Numbered from the stretch's first letter, positions 1 to 8,076 are shown. The stretch is DNA of 20,924 nt from an uncultured Treponema sp. (GCA_905372265.1 CAJPOL010000023.1:1-20924), one strand, 5' to 3'. The notes: generated by a model from the letters alone, not told the origin. Program-made: numbers and translations.

Positions 1-614
1 TGCAGAATGTTTCACTGTACCGTAAGAAAAAACTCATCCTCCATAATCTTTCTTTGTCTGCCCATGCAGGAGAGATTATTGCGATTACAGGTGCAAACGG
101 TACGGGAAAGACAACCTTTGTCCGTGCATTGTGCGGCCTGCACAAGGAAACATCCGGCAGTTTTCTATGGAACGGCAAGCCGCTTAAACCAAAAGAGCGG
201 TTACAGCGTGCATATATGGTGATGCAGGATGTGAACTACCAGCTTTTTGCCGAAAGCGTGGAGGCAGAATGTTCATTCGGTTTGAAAACAGCATCGGAGA
301 CTGCGGTAGAAGCAGCGCTTAACGCTTTGCAGTTAACGGAAATTCGTACACGGCACCCCGGCTCTCTTTCAGGCGGGCAAAAACAGCGGGTTGCTATTGC
401 GGCAGGACAGGTAAGCGCTAAGCCGCTGCTTGTGTTTGATGAACCCACAAGCGGACTTGACTACGACAGTATGGCGCGGGTTTCCGCCGTTATCCGCAGC
501 CTTGCAGCGGGGCGCATTATCTTTGTCGTTACTCACGACTATGAATTTATACACAAAGCCTGCACACGGATTGTGCATTTAGGAGAAAACGGTATTCTTA
601 ATGATATGCACTAG
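1..614 (+). CDS. ABC transporter ATP-binding protein, ECF/CbiO type (5' truncated by window)
   Basis: This is the nucleotide-binding subunit of an ABC importer, which hydrolyses ATP at the inner face of the cytoplasmic membrane. The frame is open from base 3, and residues upstream of the TTG at 54 already fit an ABC N-terminal strand, so the true start lies outside the window. Visible motifs in order are the Walker A GANGTGKTT, a Q-loop of the form QDVNYQLFAESV, the signature LSGGQKQR, the Walker B LLVFDEPTSGLD and the switch histidine in VVTHDYEF. The Q-loop followed by 'LFAESVEAECSFGL' is typical of EcfA/CbiO ATPases of energy-coupling-factor vitamin or metal importers. It may be the second half of a fused EcfA1A2 protein, but the missing 5' part prevents a decision. 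The substrate cannot be told. Confidence 0.9.
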   Translation, partial: QNVSLYRKKKLILHNLSLSAHAGEIIAITGANGTGKTTFVRALCGLHKETSGSFLWNGKPLKPKERLQRAYMVMQDVNYQLFAESVEAECSFGLKTASETAVEAALNALQLTEIRTRHPGSLSGGQKQRVAIAAGQVSAKPLLVFDEPTSGLDYDSMARVSAVIRSLAAGRIIFVVTHDYEFIHKACTRIVHLGENGILNDMH

Positions 615-633
615 AGGGCTTATGCTGCCCTCT
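613..633. terminator. Short inverted repeat between convergent genes
   Basis: A perfect 7-bp stem (AGAGGGC / GCCCTCT) with a 7-base loop begins at the ABC gene's stop codon and lies between it and the convergent tsaC. There is no clear T-tract on either side, so it is at best a weak bidirectional terminator. Confidence 0.4.
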
Positions 634-653
634 GATAACACTACACTGTCGCA

Positions 654-1205
654 TCATACCGGCAGACGCACGCTTCCCTGCCTCAGTATGCGGGGCTGAG
701 TCTCACAGAGATCGACAATGGTAGACGGCGTACCGTGCAATTGACCGGCGTCCACAATCAGCGAAACCGCCGTCTCAAACTCCGTGCAGATTGCTTCGAT
801 GTCTGTAAGCGGCGGCATACCGGCGCGGTTAACGCTTGTAGAATAAATAGCTGTTCCTGCGATATTGATGACGCTGCGGAGCCATTCATCCGCAGGGCAG
901 CGGAATGCTTGTGTGCCGCCGGTTTTAAGCGGGACAATCACTGTCAACGGCGCCGGCCACAGCTGCATAACATACGGCGGCAACGGCGTGTCCGTATAAC
1001 GGTAAATATCGGAAGGCTCTGCAATAAGGGTGATGAAAGGTTTTTCGGGTTCCCTTCCCTTTATGCGGGTAATGGCGCCGGCAGTTTTTCCGACAGCGCC
1101 GGAAAAACCGTATATCGTATCTGTAGGGATAATAGCGATAGCATCTTTTGTAAGAATTTCAGCAGCCATGCCTGCCGATTTAGGATCGCTTTTCAGAATA
1201 CGCAT
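654..1205 (-). CDS. tsaC: Threonylcarbamoyl-AMP synthase (TsaC/YrdC/Sua5 family)
   Basis: TsaC makes threonylcarbamoyl-AMP from threonine, bicarbonate and ATP. This is the first step of t6A37 modification of ANN-decoding tRNAs in the cytoplasm. The 183-residue length matches the short TsaC form, a YrdC domain without the C-terminal Sua5 domain. The N-terminal nucleotide-binding signature PTDTIYGF (residues 27-34) and the basic motif KGREPEKPF (49-57) are both present. The start is supported by an AGGAAG ribosome binding site a few bases upstream. The first 26 bases overlap the 3' end of the FtsB-like gene, so the two are probably co-transcribed and translationally coupled. Family assignment is firm. 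The physiological role is by family knowledge. Confidence 0.92.
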   Translation of the reverse strand: MRILKSDPKSAGMAAEILTKDAIAIIPTDTIYGFSGAVGKTAGAITRIKGREPEKPFITLIAEPSDIYRYTDTPLPPYVMQLWPAPLTVIVPLKTGGTQAFRCPADEWLRSVINIAGTAIYSTSVNRAGMPPLTDIEAICTEFETAVSLIVDAGQLHGTPSTIVDLCETQPRILRQGSVRLPV

Positions 1206-1632
1206 CTTTTCTTCCTATAATTAGGAGCTCACAGGCTACGGCAAGCAAACTGGCACACAGCGCAATACCTTTGCATAAAGCATCCGACAGAAAACGGGGC
1301 TTTTCAATACTGTATATATCACCGGCCTCTTCTTTCGGCTCTACGGCGCCGGAAAAATGCATCAGTTTAATTAAGCCTTCATCTTTATAAACATAACCAA
1401 GTTCATGCGCATAGACGGCAATAGTGTCGGGGTCGGAAGAAAGATTGGCAATGCGGATTGTGAGCTTCTCTCCTCTATCGGATAAAGATGTAACATGATT
1501 TAATAAGACATCACGTTGCCGTTTTAGTTGCCGAAACGCATAAAGACTTTTTGGTCCGAACAGTATTCCTAAAAAACTATATACTGATATGAATGCAAAA
1601 AGAGGTATAATAATTTTCAAATAATATTTCAT
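1180..1632 (-). CDS. FtsB/DivIC-like septum formation protein with extra C-terminal membrane segment
   Basis: This is a 150-residue membrane protein with the FtsB/DivIC order of parts: a membrane segment (about 6-25), a coiled coil rich in charged residues (about 30-62), then the family motif around residues 68-86 (DPDTIAVYAHELGYVYKDEG). Family members bridge FtsL and FtsQ in the divisome. The ATG at 1632 was chosen because it puts the membrane segment at the N-terminus as in the family. The frame is open to 1773, but that extension does not look like the family. No strong ribosome binding site is visible. Residues 119-140 form a second hydrophobic stretch, which single-pass FtsB and DivIC lack. 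The gene overlaps tsaC by 26 bases. Confidence 0.75.
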   Translation of the reverse strand: MKYYLKIIIPLFAFISVYSFLGILFGPKSLYAFRQLKRQRDVLLNHVTSLSDRGEKLTIRIANLSSDPDTIAVYAHELGYVYKDEGLIKLMHFSGAVEPKEEAGDIYSIEKPRFLSDALCKGIALCASLLAVACELLIIGRKDAYSEKRS

Positions 1633-1665
1633 ACCGTCTATAATAACGGCAAAAAAAATATTTTC

Positions 1666-1694
1666 TTGAACTTTATTTAAAATAACGTTAATAT
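1666..1694 (+). promoter_or_regulatory. Sigma-70 type promoter for the acidic 616-residue protein gene
   Basis: TTGAAC (1666-1671), a 17-bp spacer and TAATAT (1689-1694) form a good housekeeping promoter on the plus strand. The predicted transcript start is near 1701, about 88 bases before the ATG at 1789. It lies in the intergenic space divergent from the FtsB-like gene. Confidence 0.65.
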
Positions 1695-1711
1695 AGAAGA
1701 GGTGGAGAAAG

Positions 1712-1867
1712 ATGTTCGGCTCGCTCATGTTATGTAAGGATTCTGCCGATATATCTAATAAGAATACGGCCATTTGTGGAGAATATGTATGGAAAATGAC
1801 TTTACTAAGAAAGATGATGTATATGATCCTAATTTTTCTATTGACGGTAGCAACACTGAAAAATTAG
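1712..1867 (+). CDS. Possible 51-residue upstream ORF overlapping the acidic-protein start
   Basis: An ATG at 1712 follows a very good ribosome binding site (AGAGGTGGAG, 1698-1707) directly downstream of the predicted promoter. The frame runs 51 codons to a TAG at 1865-1867 and so overlaps the first 26 codons of the acidic-protein gene in another frame. The peptide ends in a hydrophobic stretch (about residues 35-47, MMYMILIFLLTVA) and has no recognisable family. It could be a translated leader that tunes the downstream start, or a chance ORF. The better-placed ribosome binding site is the main reason to list it. Confidence 0.25.
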   Translation: MFGSLMLCKDSADISNKNTAICGEYVWKMTLLRKMMYMILIFLLTVATLKN

Positions 1868-3639
1868 ATATGTACGGCGTATGGCTTAAAAATAAGAAAG
1901 AGACCGATCAATCGGATGAAACGAGTTTTTCCAAACTGGAAAATATGGAAGATGATTCTGACGAGAATACCATAAACTTTGATGATGCATTTTCCGATAC
2001 GTTTTCAGCGGATGAGCAGCACGATGATATTGCAGAGATAGATGAGTTTAACGATCTGCGTAAAGAAAACGATAATGAATCGGATACCGATTTAAAAACC
2101 CAAGAAACGCTCGGAGAAGAACAGTTTGAATCGCTTGATCTGGACGATTTTTTTGACGATTCAGAAACAGAAACAGTATCTGATACCGCTCATACGGATA
2201 CTGAGGAACCGGCAGAAATTAGCGAACTTGATTTCCTTGATGACGATGAGTCTGAGGGTAATACGGAACAGGCTCCGGCAGGGCTTGAAAATTTTAGTGA
2301 AATATCGCTTGAAGATTTTGAAGATGAAACAGGCTCGGACGATTCTGCCGAAACACACGATGAATTGGAAACGCTGCATGACCTTAGTGATGCTTCCAAT
2401 GAGGATACCCCCCATCAGGACGAGATACGCAAAACGCCCGGATCGTTTGATATATCCGTAACAGCAGACGATGAAGAAAATAAAATACAGAGTCCGGCGG
2501 AACTTTCTTCACAGTCTATTGAGAGTACTGATGATATTCCTATCTTTGATTCCGCTCCCGAACCGGCTGAACAAAAATCAGAAGCATCCGGTAAGACATC
2601 ATTCTTTGACGATGTAAAAGCGCTGGAGCAGGATTTATTAGCGGAACAGAAAGCGCAGCAGGCAAATGCAGCGGCTTCTCAGCAGCATTCTTCTGTATCT
2701 GCCGTTCATTCAAATGATAAAGCGACTGAATTACTGATCAAAATTGCTCATGAAATTAGCGATCTAAAAGAAGAATTGAATAACCTAAAGGCCGGTATTG
2801 CAGCTCAATCATCCGTCTGTCCCGAATCAAAGGATAAACCGGCATCTCCATCCGCTGCGGAAGGAGCGAATGCACGGCATGAGCAGTCCGAAGGCGGTTC
2901 CGGCTTTTTCAGCGACGACGACACCGATGAAACAATAGCGCTTACCGGCGATGAACTGAACAATATCCTTATTACTGCCGATTTCACTGAAGAGAAAAAT
3001 ACGGAAGAAGAGGGTGCTCATTCATCCGAAGATGTTCATGCGGAGCGAACGCCTACTATGAATGATGCGCTTGATGGGAAAGCTGTTTTCAGCATAGAAC
3101 CGACTCCTATCACTTCTTTATCGGAGGACCTCAGTTATCTCGACAGCACCGATATTGAAGAAGAAGAGCTCACTATGGGCAATAATGAAGAAAGTTCTTT
3201 TGCGCTCCCTCAGAAGCAGGAAATTGAAGTACCGCATGAAGAAATGGACGCCGATCATCTGCAGCGTTATGCAGCCGACTCGGAGCAGCAGGGCAAAGAC
3301 CTTACTATCCATGAACTTGACACTGACGACCAGCACGCAGAAGCGGGTCTCGAGGCCGACAGGATCGAAGATATACCTGAATTGCCTGTAGAAGAAGATA
3401 CCGCGTCGGTTCCGGCTGGAAAGCAGGAAACGCTTTTGCAATCGGCATCGCAAATTGTAAAGGATACGCAAGGTAAAACAGTCTCCATTCCGGTAGAGCT
3501 GAAGAATGATATTAAGTCCGTGTTAGCGTATATGGATCAGCTTTTAGAAGCCTTGCCCGAAAAAAAGATAGAAGAGTTCGCCCGTTCCGAATATTTTGAA
3601 ACGTATAAACATTTGTTTGAAGAATTAGGTATTTCCTAA
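1789..3639 (+). CDS. Large acidic, largely disordered hypothetical protein with compact C-terminal tail
   Basis: I do not recognise the family. The 616-residue product has no signal peptide or membrane segment and is dominated by Asp, Glu, Ser and Thr in low-complexity runs from about residue 10 to 550. This implies an extended, strongly negative, cytoplasmic protein. Two parts look ordered: a heptad-like helix at about 311-336 (ATELLIKIAHEISDLKEELN) and a C-terminal helical tail of about 54 residues (563-616) with IPVELKNDIKSVLAYMDQLL and RSEYFETYKHLFEELG. The tail is the likely conserved interaction module. The start at ATG 1789 has GGAG seven bases upstream. A TTG at 1774 is in frame but less likely. 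The gene has its own promoter and ends in a strong terminator, so it is probably monocistronic. Confidence 0.85.
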   Translation: MENDFTKKDDVYDPNFSIDGSNTEKLDMYGVWLKNKKETDQSDETSFSKLENMEDDSDENTINFDDAFSDTFSADEQHDDIAEIDEFNDLRKENDNESDTDLKTQETLGEEQFESLDLDDFFDDSETETVSDTAHTDTEEPAEISELDFLDDDESEGNTEQAPAGLENFSEISLEDFEDETGSDDSAETHDELETLHDLSDASNEDTPHQDEIRKTPGSFDISVTADDEENKIQSPAELSSQSIESTDDIPIFDSAPEPAEQKSEASGKTSFFDDVKALEQDLLAEQKAQQANAAASQQHSSVSAVHSNDKATELLIKIAHEISDLKEELNNLKAGIAAQSSVCPESKDKPASPSAAEGANARHEQSEGGSGFFSDDDTDETIALTGDELNNILITADFTEEKNTEEEGAHSSEDVHAERTPTMNDALDGKAVFSIEPTPITSLSEDLSYLDSTDIEEEELTMGNNEESSFALPQKQEIEVPHEEMDADHLQRYAADSEQQGKDLTIHELDTDDQHAEAGLEADRIEDIPELPVEEDTASVPAGKQETLLQSASQIVKDTQGKTVSIPVELKNDIKSVLAYMDQLLEALPEKKIEEFARSEYFETYKHLFEELGIS

Positions 3640-3653
3640 TAATCCTCCCTCAT

Positions 3654-3691
3654 ACCTCTCAAGACATGATTGCTTGAGAGGTGTTTTTTTT
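3654..3691 (+). terminator. Strong intrinsic terminator after the acidic-protein gene
   Basis: A perfect 10-bp stem (ACCTCTCAAG, 3654-3663, with CTTGAGAGGT, 3673-3682) has a 9-base loop and is followed by eight T residues (3684-3691). It ends only 4 bases before the ATG of the next gene. Confidence 0.9.
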
Positions 3692-3695
3692 AACG

Positions 3696-5159
3696 ATGCC
3701 TCCCATCCGTCTCCATTCAAAATACAATCCGCATCGCGAAGCGGAGCAATTTGTGTCCGCTATCGAAGGGACGCCTGCTGTTATTGTGATAACCGAGCCG
3801 GGTGAGTCCTATCTTGCGCCTGCATTGAGAGAGCGTTTCCCTCATGCCGCTCTTATTGCTGTCCGCTATACCGACTCGGAGTTTTGCAGTTCCGATATAC
3901 TATGGGATGCCGTTTGGCGGCCTGCACAGAAAAATCTTTCGTTTTTTCTTCTTTCGCATATTCCCGATGAACAATTACCGTCAACCCGATTTTTAAGCTG
4001 GAAGGCTGCTGACCGTGCATATCCTGAAGCGGCAGACCGTATCTGGAAGCATATCCGCACTGCCGTAGAGATTTTGCAAAGTCTCATGCATACGCGCTCT
4101 TTTTTCGGAGCAAAATGGCTGCGGAATATGTTCCGTAATTTTATCCGTACGGCAAACCCGGCTACGGTCGATTTCGGCGGTAGAGATTTTATTTTGGCGG
4201 GCGCAGGCCCAAGTTTGCAACCCCTTACCGTTCGGGAGACAAGCGGGTATTCAACCGTTGCCGTCTGCTCGGCGTACTCCGCCCTTGCCGCTAAAGACAT
4301 ACCGATCAATCTTGCCGTTACAACGGATGCGGGGTATTGGGCGGTGCGGCACTGTGACGGTATACCGGCAGCGCTCCCGATTGCATTTCCGCTTGAAGCG
4401 GCAGTACCGTCGCCTGTTCTTGAGCGCAATTCTTGCATTCCGCTGTCCTACGGTTCCCCGCTTGAGCGCTGCCTTTTCTCAGCGGCCGGTTTTGCTCCGC
4501 TTGCGGCGCGCGAAAACGGAACTGTGAGCGGCACCGCATGCGAGTTACTGCTTGCCCATACGCCGCATACGGTTATTCTTGCAGGCCTTGATCTGGCTGC
4601 GTCAAAAGGTTTTTCTCATGCGCAGCCGCACAGCGGCAGCAGCCGCGCAGCCTGCATAACCGATAGGCTCCGCCCGCTTGCCGGTACGCTTGCCGTGCAG
4701 AATTTTCAGATAAAATCTTTGGAAGCCTACCGGCAATGGTTCTTACAGCTTCCCCCTAAAAAGACTGACAGGCTTATCAGGCTGGATACGGGCGGATGCG
4801 CGCTGCCGAACATCAAAACAAAGCCGCTTGCAGAGCTCCGTTTACGGAAGCCGGCAGGAGCGCCGCTATCCGTAAAACCATGCGTCGGGGTAATCTCTGC
4901 AAAAGAACGAAGACAGGCAGCATCCGCTCTTTTGCATACGCTCAAAGACAAACTTGATACGGTAGTCCGTACCGACCCATCGCCATTGACGGAAACAGCC
5001 AAAAGCCTTGAAAAACAGGTCTGCGCTCTCTGCGCCTATCCGTCGTATTGCGCATTGCTGAAAAGCCCTGACGATCAAACCGTCCGCAATAGGCTGGCGG
5101 AAGAAACCGGCGCAGTATTAAGTAGTCTTATAGAAAGGATCAGCCATGACGGTTTTTGA
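3696..5159 (+). CDS. DUF115 / MptE-like, Maf-type protein 1 (shortened N-terminus)
   Basis: This is a 487-residue cytoplasmic protein of the DUF115 (6-hydroxymethylpterin pyrophosphokinase MptE-like) group. The group includes bacterial motility accessory factors (Maf) implicated in loading nonulosonic-acid sugars onto flagellins. The family motif LHSKYNPHREAE is at residues 6-17, the glycine-rich nucleotide-binding motif GAGPSL at 169-174, and a later GLDLA motif sits after an ENGTVSGTA segment. The next gene is a paralogue with the same motif order, but it has about 46 more residues before the YNP motif. The ATG at 3696 is the best start. A GTG at 3681 lies inside the terminator stem and there is a stop at 3675. 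No ribosome binding site is visible. The 3' end overlaps the next gene by 14 bases. The sugar substrate cannot be inferred. Confidence 0.8.
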   Translation: MPPIRLHSKYNPHREAEQFVSAIEGTPAVIVITEPGESYLAPALRERFPHAALIAVRYTDSEFCSSDILWDAVWRPAQKNLSFFLLSHIPDEQLPSTRFLSWKAADRAYPEAADRIWKHIRTAVEILQSLMHTRSFFGAKWLRNMFRNFIRTANPATVDFGGRDFILAGAGPSLQPLTVRETSGYSTVAVCSAYSALAAKDIPINLAVTTDAGYWAVRHCDGIPAALPIAFPLEAAVPSPVLERNSCIPLSYGSPLERCLFSAAGFAPLAARENGTVSGTACELLLAHTPHTVILAGLDLAASKGFSHAQPHSGSSRAACITDRLRPLAGTLAVQNFQIKSLEAYRQWFLQLPPKKTDRLIRLDTGGCALPNIKTKPLAELRLRKPAGAPLSVKPCVGVISAKERRQAASALLHTLKDKLDTVVRTDPSPLTETAKSLEKQVCALCAYPSYCALLKSPDDQTVRNRLAEETGAVLSSLIERISHDGF

Positions 5160-6648
5160 GAAAAATATCGCCGTCATCCGCAGCGCCTACCCCGATATTG
5201 CGGAGCGCCTCGAAAACAGTCCGTGCAGTACGGCGTACAGCGGCATCCGGAACGCAAAAACAGGGGAGGCTATTCCGGTATTTAATTCGGGACAGGCGCT
5301 TCATTCGCTCTATAATCCGGTCAAAGAAGCGGAACGTCTTTTTACCGGTTCATGCGGGTTCGCTCTTTTCTGCGGTATCGGAGCGGGTGTTCATATTAAA
5401 ATTTTTCTTGAAAAAATGCCTCAGGCGCATTGCGCGCTCACGGAGGCGGATTATCCGGCTCTCAAGAGTCTCCTCTCGCTGATTGATTATCGGGATATAC
5501 TGACGGATCGCCGCGTTCAGTTGCTGCCTCCTTTCACAGATGAGGCGTTCAGCGCAGCATTTGCGCGCAGCTATCTTCCGGCATTACACGGCAGCTTTGA
5601 ATGCCGGATTTTACGCACGTGGAATGACTATTTTACGGAACAGACTACCCGTCTGCCCCGCCTCATTGAAGAAACGCTTGAGCGAATCAAAGCCGACTTT
5701 TCCGTGCAGGCTCATTTCGGCAAAGTATGGATGCGCAATATCTTTCATAATCTGTATCTTGCCGGAGCGATACAGCCGCAGCGCCCCTGTCCCGATACGC
5801 GGACAACGGCGCTGATACTCGGTGCCGGGCCGAGCTTGGAACACGGTATACAAGCTCTGATGAAAAATCGCCGGTGTTATAGCGTATTCTGTACTGATAC
5901 GGCTCTACCCGCGCTTACCGCCCGCCGTATTACACCTGAATTTTTCATCGCTATAGACCCGCAGCATATTTCCTACCTGCATACAATCGGTGCCCTCCCG
6001 AAAGAAACAATCGGGATTTTCGATCTTTCTACCCAGAGCTCGATAGTGCGCCGGTTTTATGAAAACGGAAATAAGTTCTTTTTTACGGCGGGAGGACATC
6101 CGCTTGCGCAGACGGCAGCTCTGTTCTCGCCGTTCCCCTATCTGCATACCGCATCGGGAACCGTTGGTGTCGCCGCTTATCATGCGGCGCAGTCGCTCGG
6201 TTTTAAGGAGCCGGAATGTTACGGTATGGACTTTGCCTACACAAACGGAGCCGCCTACGCGCGCGGGACATATCTGTCGGCACTTTACGCAAACGCAGCA
6301 GACCGTTTATCGCCGCAAGAGCACGCTTTTGTCCGGCTCATGTTCCGCACGGAAATTCATACTGAACGGAATGAACGCGGATATACCTACCGCACGGATC
6401 TGCTTGACTCATACCGGTGCGCATTTGAATCGGAGAAAAACACTGCGGTGCGCTGGCGGGCGGAAGATTTTAAACGTTTCCCTTATCGGTCATTCTGCAA
6501 TTCCTTGATACGGCGGGCTTCGGCAGGGGAACATGCGGTCATGATGGGAATGCTGCCTTTTTTTGCGTGGTGCAGCCGGCATGAAACAGAAAATTTTCCC
6601 ACGATAGAACTTGCCGTGCAAGCGATTTCGGAGTATACTGGGCTGTGA
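5146..6648 (+). CDS. DUF115 / MptE-like, Maf-type protein 2
   Basis: This is a 500-residue paralogue of the preceding protein with the fuller architecture. An N-terminal segment of about 50 residues is followed by LHSLYNPVKEAERL (52-65), a glycine-rich CGIGAGVH (76-83), the conserved KVWMRNIFHNL (193-203), the core motif GAGPSL (226-231), and a late SGTVGVAAYHAAQSLGF ... YGMDFAY stretch typical of the Maf/MptE fold. By family knowledge such proteins act in the cytoplasm as sugar or nucleotide-sugar transferases or accessory factors in flagellin glycosylation. That role here is inference. The start (ATG 5146) lies inside the preceding gene, and the stop TGA overlaps the ATG of the next gene by one base, so the three genes are probably coupled. 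Confidence 0.82.
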   Translation: MTVFEKNIAVIRSAYPDIAERLENSPCSTAYSGIRNAKTGEAIPVFNSGQALHSLYNPVKEAERLFTGSCGFALFCGIGAGVHIKIFLEKMPQAHCALTEADYPALKSLLSLIDYRDILTDRRVQLLPPFTDEAFSAAFARSYLPALHGSFECRILRTWNDYFTEQTTRLPRLIEETLERIKADFSVQAHFGKVWMRNIFHNLYLAGAIQPQRPCPDTRTTALILGAGPSLEHGIQALMKNRRCYSVFCTDTALPALTARRITPEFFIAIDPQHISYLHTIGALPKETIGIFDLSTQSSIVRRFYENGNKFFFTAGGHPLAQTAALFSPFPYLHTASGTVGVAAYHAAQSLGFKEPECYGMDFAYTNGAAYARGTYLSALYANAADRLSPQEHAFVRLMFRTEIHTERNERGYTYRTDLLDSYRCAFESEKNTAVRWRAEDFKRFPYRSFCNSLIRRASAGEHAVMMGMLPFFAWCSRHETENFPTIELAVQAISEYTGL

Positions 6649-8060
6649 TGAAGAAAACACTGATTTTCGTGTATGCCGTATGCGCAACGGTTATGATCAC
6701 CGGAAGCCTCTTATGGTTTATCTTTACCCTGCAAAGCGATTCGCAGCAGGGGAAGACGGAGGCGCAAAAGAGCTTTAAGATTCTGACCGGAAAAACCGCT
6801 GATATTCTTAACGGACATTATACCGAACCGGCGCAATTATCTGCCCGGCTGGAACAGCTGTGCCGGAACCATTATACCTATATTCAAACCGTTCTCATCC
6901 GCAGTGAAAAAGGACTATTGTTCATTTGGCCGCAAGATGCCGGTATCTTTGAATATACGGAACGGCATACCGTACAGACAAAAAAATTGCCGCTTTTTTT
7001 CATTCCCGTACAAACCGTTATTCCGCCTATAAACAGCGATTCCGAATCTTTTACCGTTCATGCAGTGCTGAAAACACTGCCTATCGGGACTATTGTCAGC
7101 CGCGGCAAAACGGTTTTTATTCTTATGTTGCTGCTTTTTTTAATTACCATCACGCTGCTTATCTTCTCGTATGTTGACGTGAAGCCGCCCGCTACACCGC
7201 AGCAGCATGCTGTATACCGTTCCTCCGCACCGCCGGCTGCACAGGAACCGGAAACCGATTCATCCCAGCCGGTACGTCAGGAAGCTGCGGCGCCGCAACA
7301 GAGTAGAGCTGTCTCCGCACGCCCTGCTGCCGATTTAAGCGCTCAATTGGAATCATTAAATCACCTCCATATTTGCAATACGGACGAACAGGAACCGATG
7401 ACGGCGCCGCATACCGGTATTCCGTCCAAAGCGGCTGCTGGAGGCATTGAGGCCGAAATATACGGTTCTTTTGAAAACCGCCTGCAAGCTGCCCATCAGG
7501 CTGAAAAAGAGGAGCGGGACAGGCTCTCGAGCGATGCCGAAGATACCGGTACCGATACGCCGAAAATAAAAACAGCAGCCCCTGAGGCGGAACAAGCAAA
7601 ATTGATAGAGGAACTGACCTCCGCTATCACCGAAACGGCTATGGCGGAAGAGGATTTGGCGCTGCTGTTTATCCGCGTGAACGGCCTTGCGCAGAATGAA
7701 GCGATTATTAAGTCTATCCGGACACAGCTGGATAAAATTCATAAACTGTTCTTCTTTGATGAGCATACAATTGCGTTACTGGTTTATTATGCTCCGCTGG
7801 ATAAAGCGATGCATATTGCAAGCAATTTATATGACAGTATTTATCCGTTTGCCGGTGAGGATGTTTCCGAATCGCAGCTGGGGCTCGGTCTTACCACACG
7901 GGCAGGACGTATTATCCCCGCCTATCGGATGGTAGAAGAAGCAGTAGCGGCAATTAATAAAGCCGTTGTTCCCGGTTCTGATCCGATTGTGGCGTTCCGT
8001 GTTAATGCTGAAAAATACCGCAAATGTCTTGCACAGCTTAATGAGCGGCCGGTTGTGTAA
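6648..8060 (+). CDS. Two-pass membrane protein with degenerate GGDEF-like C-terminal domain
   Basis: The 470-residue product has a membrane segment at about 4-28, a periplasmic part of about 125 residues, a second segment at about 154-176, a long Pro/Ala/Gln-rich linker (about 178-315) and a C-terminal alpha/beta domain (about 318-455). That domain has the GGDEF order: a beta strand LALLFIRVNGL, helix, a strand FFFDEHTIALLVYY at the active-site position, LGLGLTTRAG like the 'siGia' strand, then an A-site-like helix and a final 'PIVAFR' strand. The GG of GGDEF is FF and the F is H, so cyclase activity is unlikely and a sensing or scaffold role is more probable. The ATG at 6648 overlaps the upstream stop. 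A GTG at 6645 is the alternative start. Confidence 0.75.
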   Translation: MKKTLIFVYAVCATVMITGSLLWFIFTLQSDSQQGKTEAQKSFKILTGKTADILNGHYTEPAQLSARLEQLCRNHYTYIQTVLIRSEKGLLFIWPQDAGIFEYTERHTVQTKKLPLFFIPVQTVIPPINSDSESFTVHAVLKTLPIGTIVSRGKTVFILMLLLFLITITLLIFSYVDVKPPATPQQHAVYRSSAPPAAQEPETDSSQPVRQEAAAPQQSRAVSARPAADLSAQLESLNHLHICNTDEQEPMTAPHTGIPSKAAAGGIEAEIYGSFENRLQAAHQAEKEERDRLSSDAEDTGTDTPKIKTAAPEAEQAKLIEELTSAITETAMAEEDLALLFIRVNGLAQNEAIIKSIRTQLDKIHKLFFFDEHTIALLVYYAPLDKAMHIASNLYDSIYPFAGEDVSESQLGLGLTTRAGRIIPAYRMVEEAVAAINKAVVPGSDPIVAFRVNAEKYRKCLAQLNERPVV

Positions 8061-8076
8061 TATCGGCATTCACCGA

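Noticed and set aside
1633..1773. N-terminal extension of the FtsB-like protein to the ATG at 1773
   Set aside because: It overlaps the divergent promoter region, adds non-family sequence before the membrane segment and lacks a ribosome binding site.
2126..2461. Overlapping frames of more than 80 codons within the acidic-protein gene
   Set aside because: Acidic GAT/GAA-rich codons leave the other frames open by chance. None has a ribosome binding site or family likeness.
3866..4438. 190-codon antisense frame inside the first DUF115 gene
   Set aside because: It is basic, cysteine-rich and unlike any protein family, and it runs opposite a well-supported gene.
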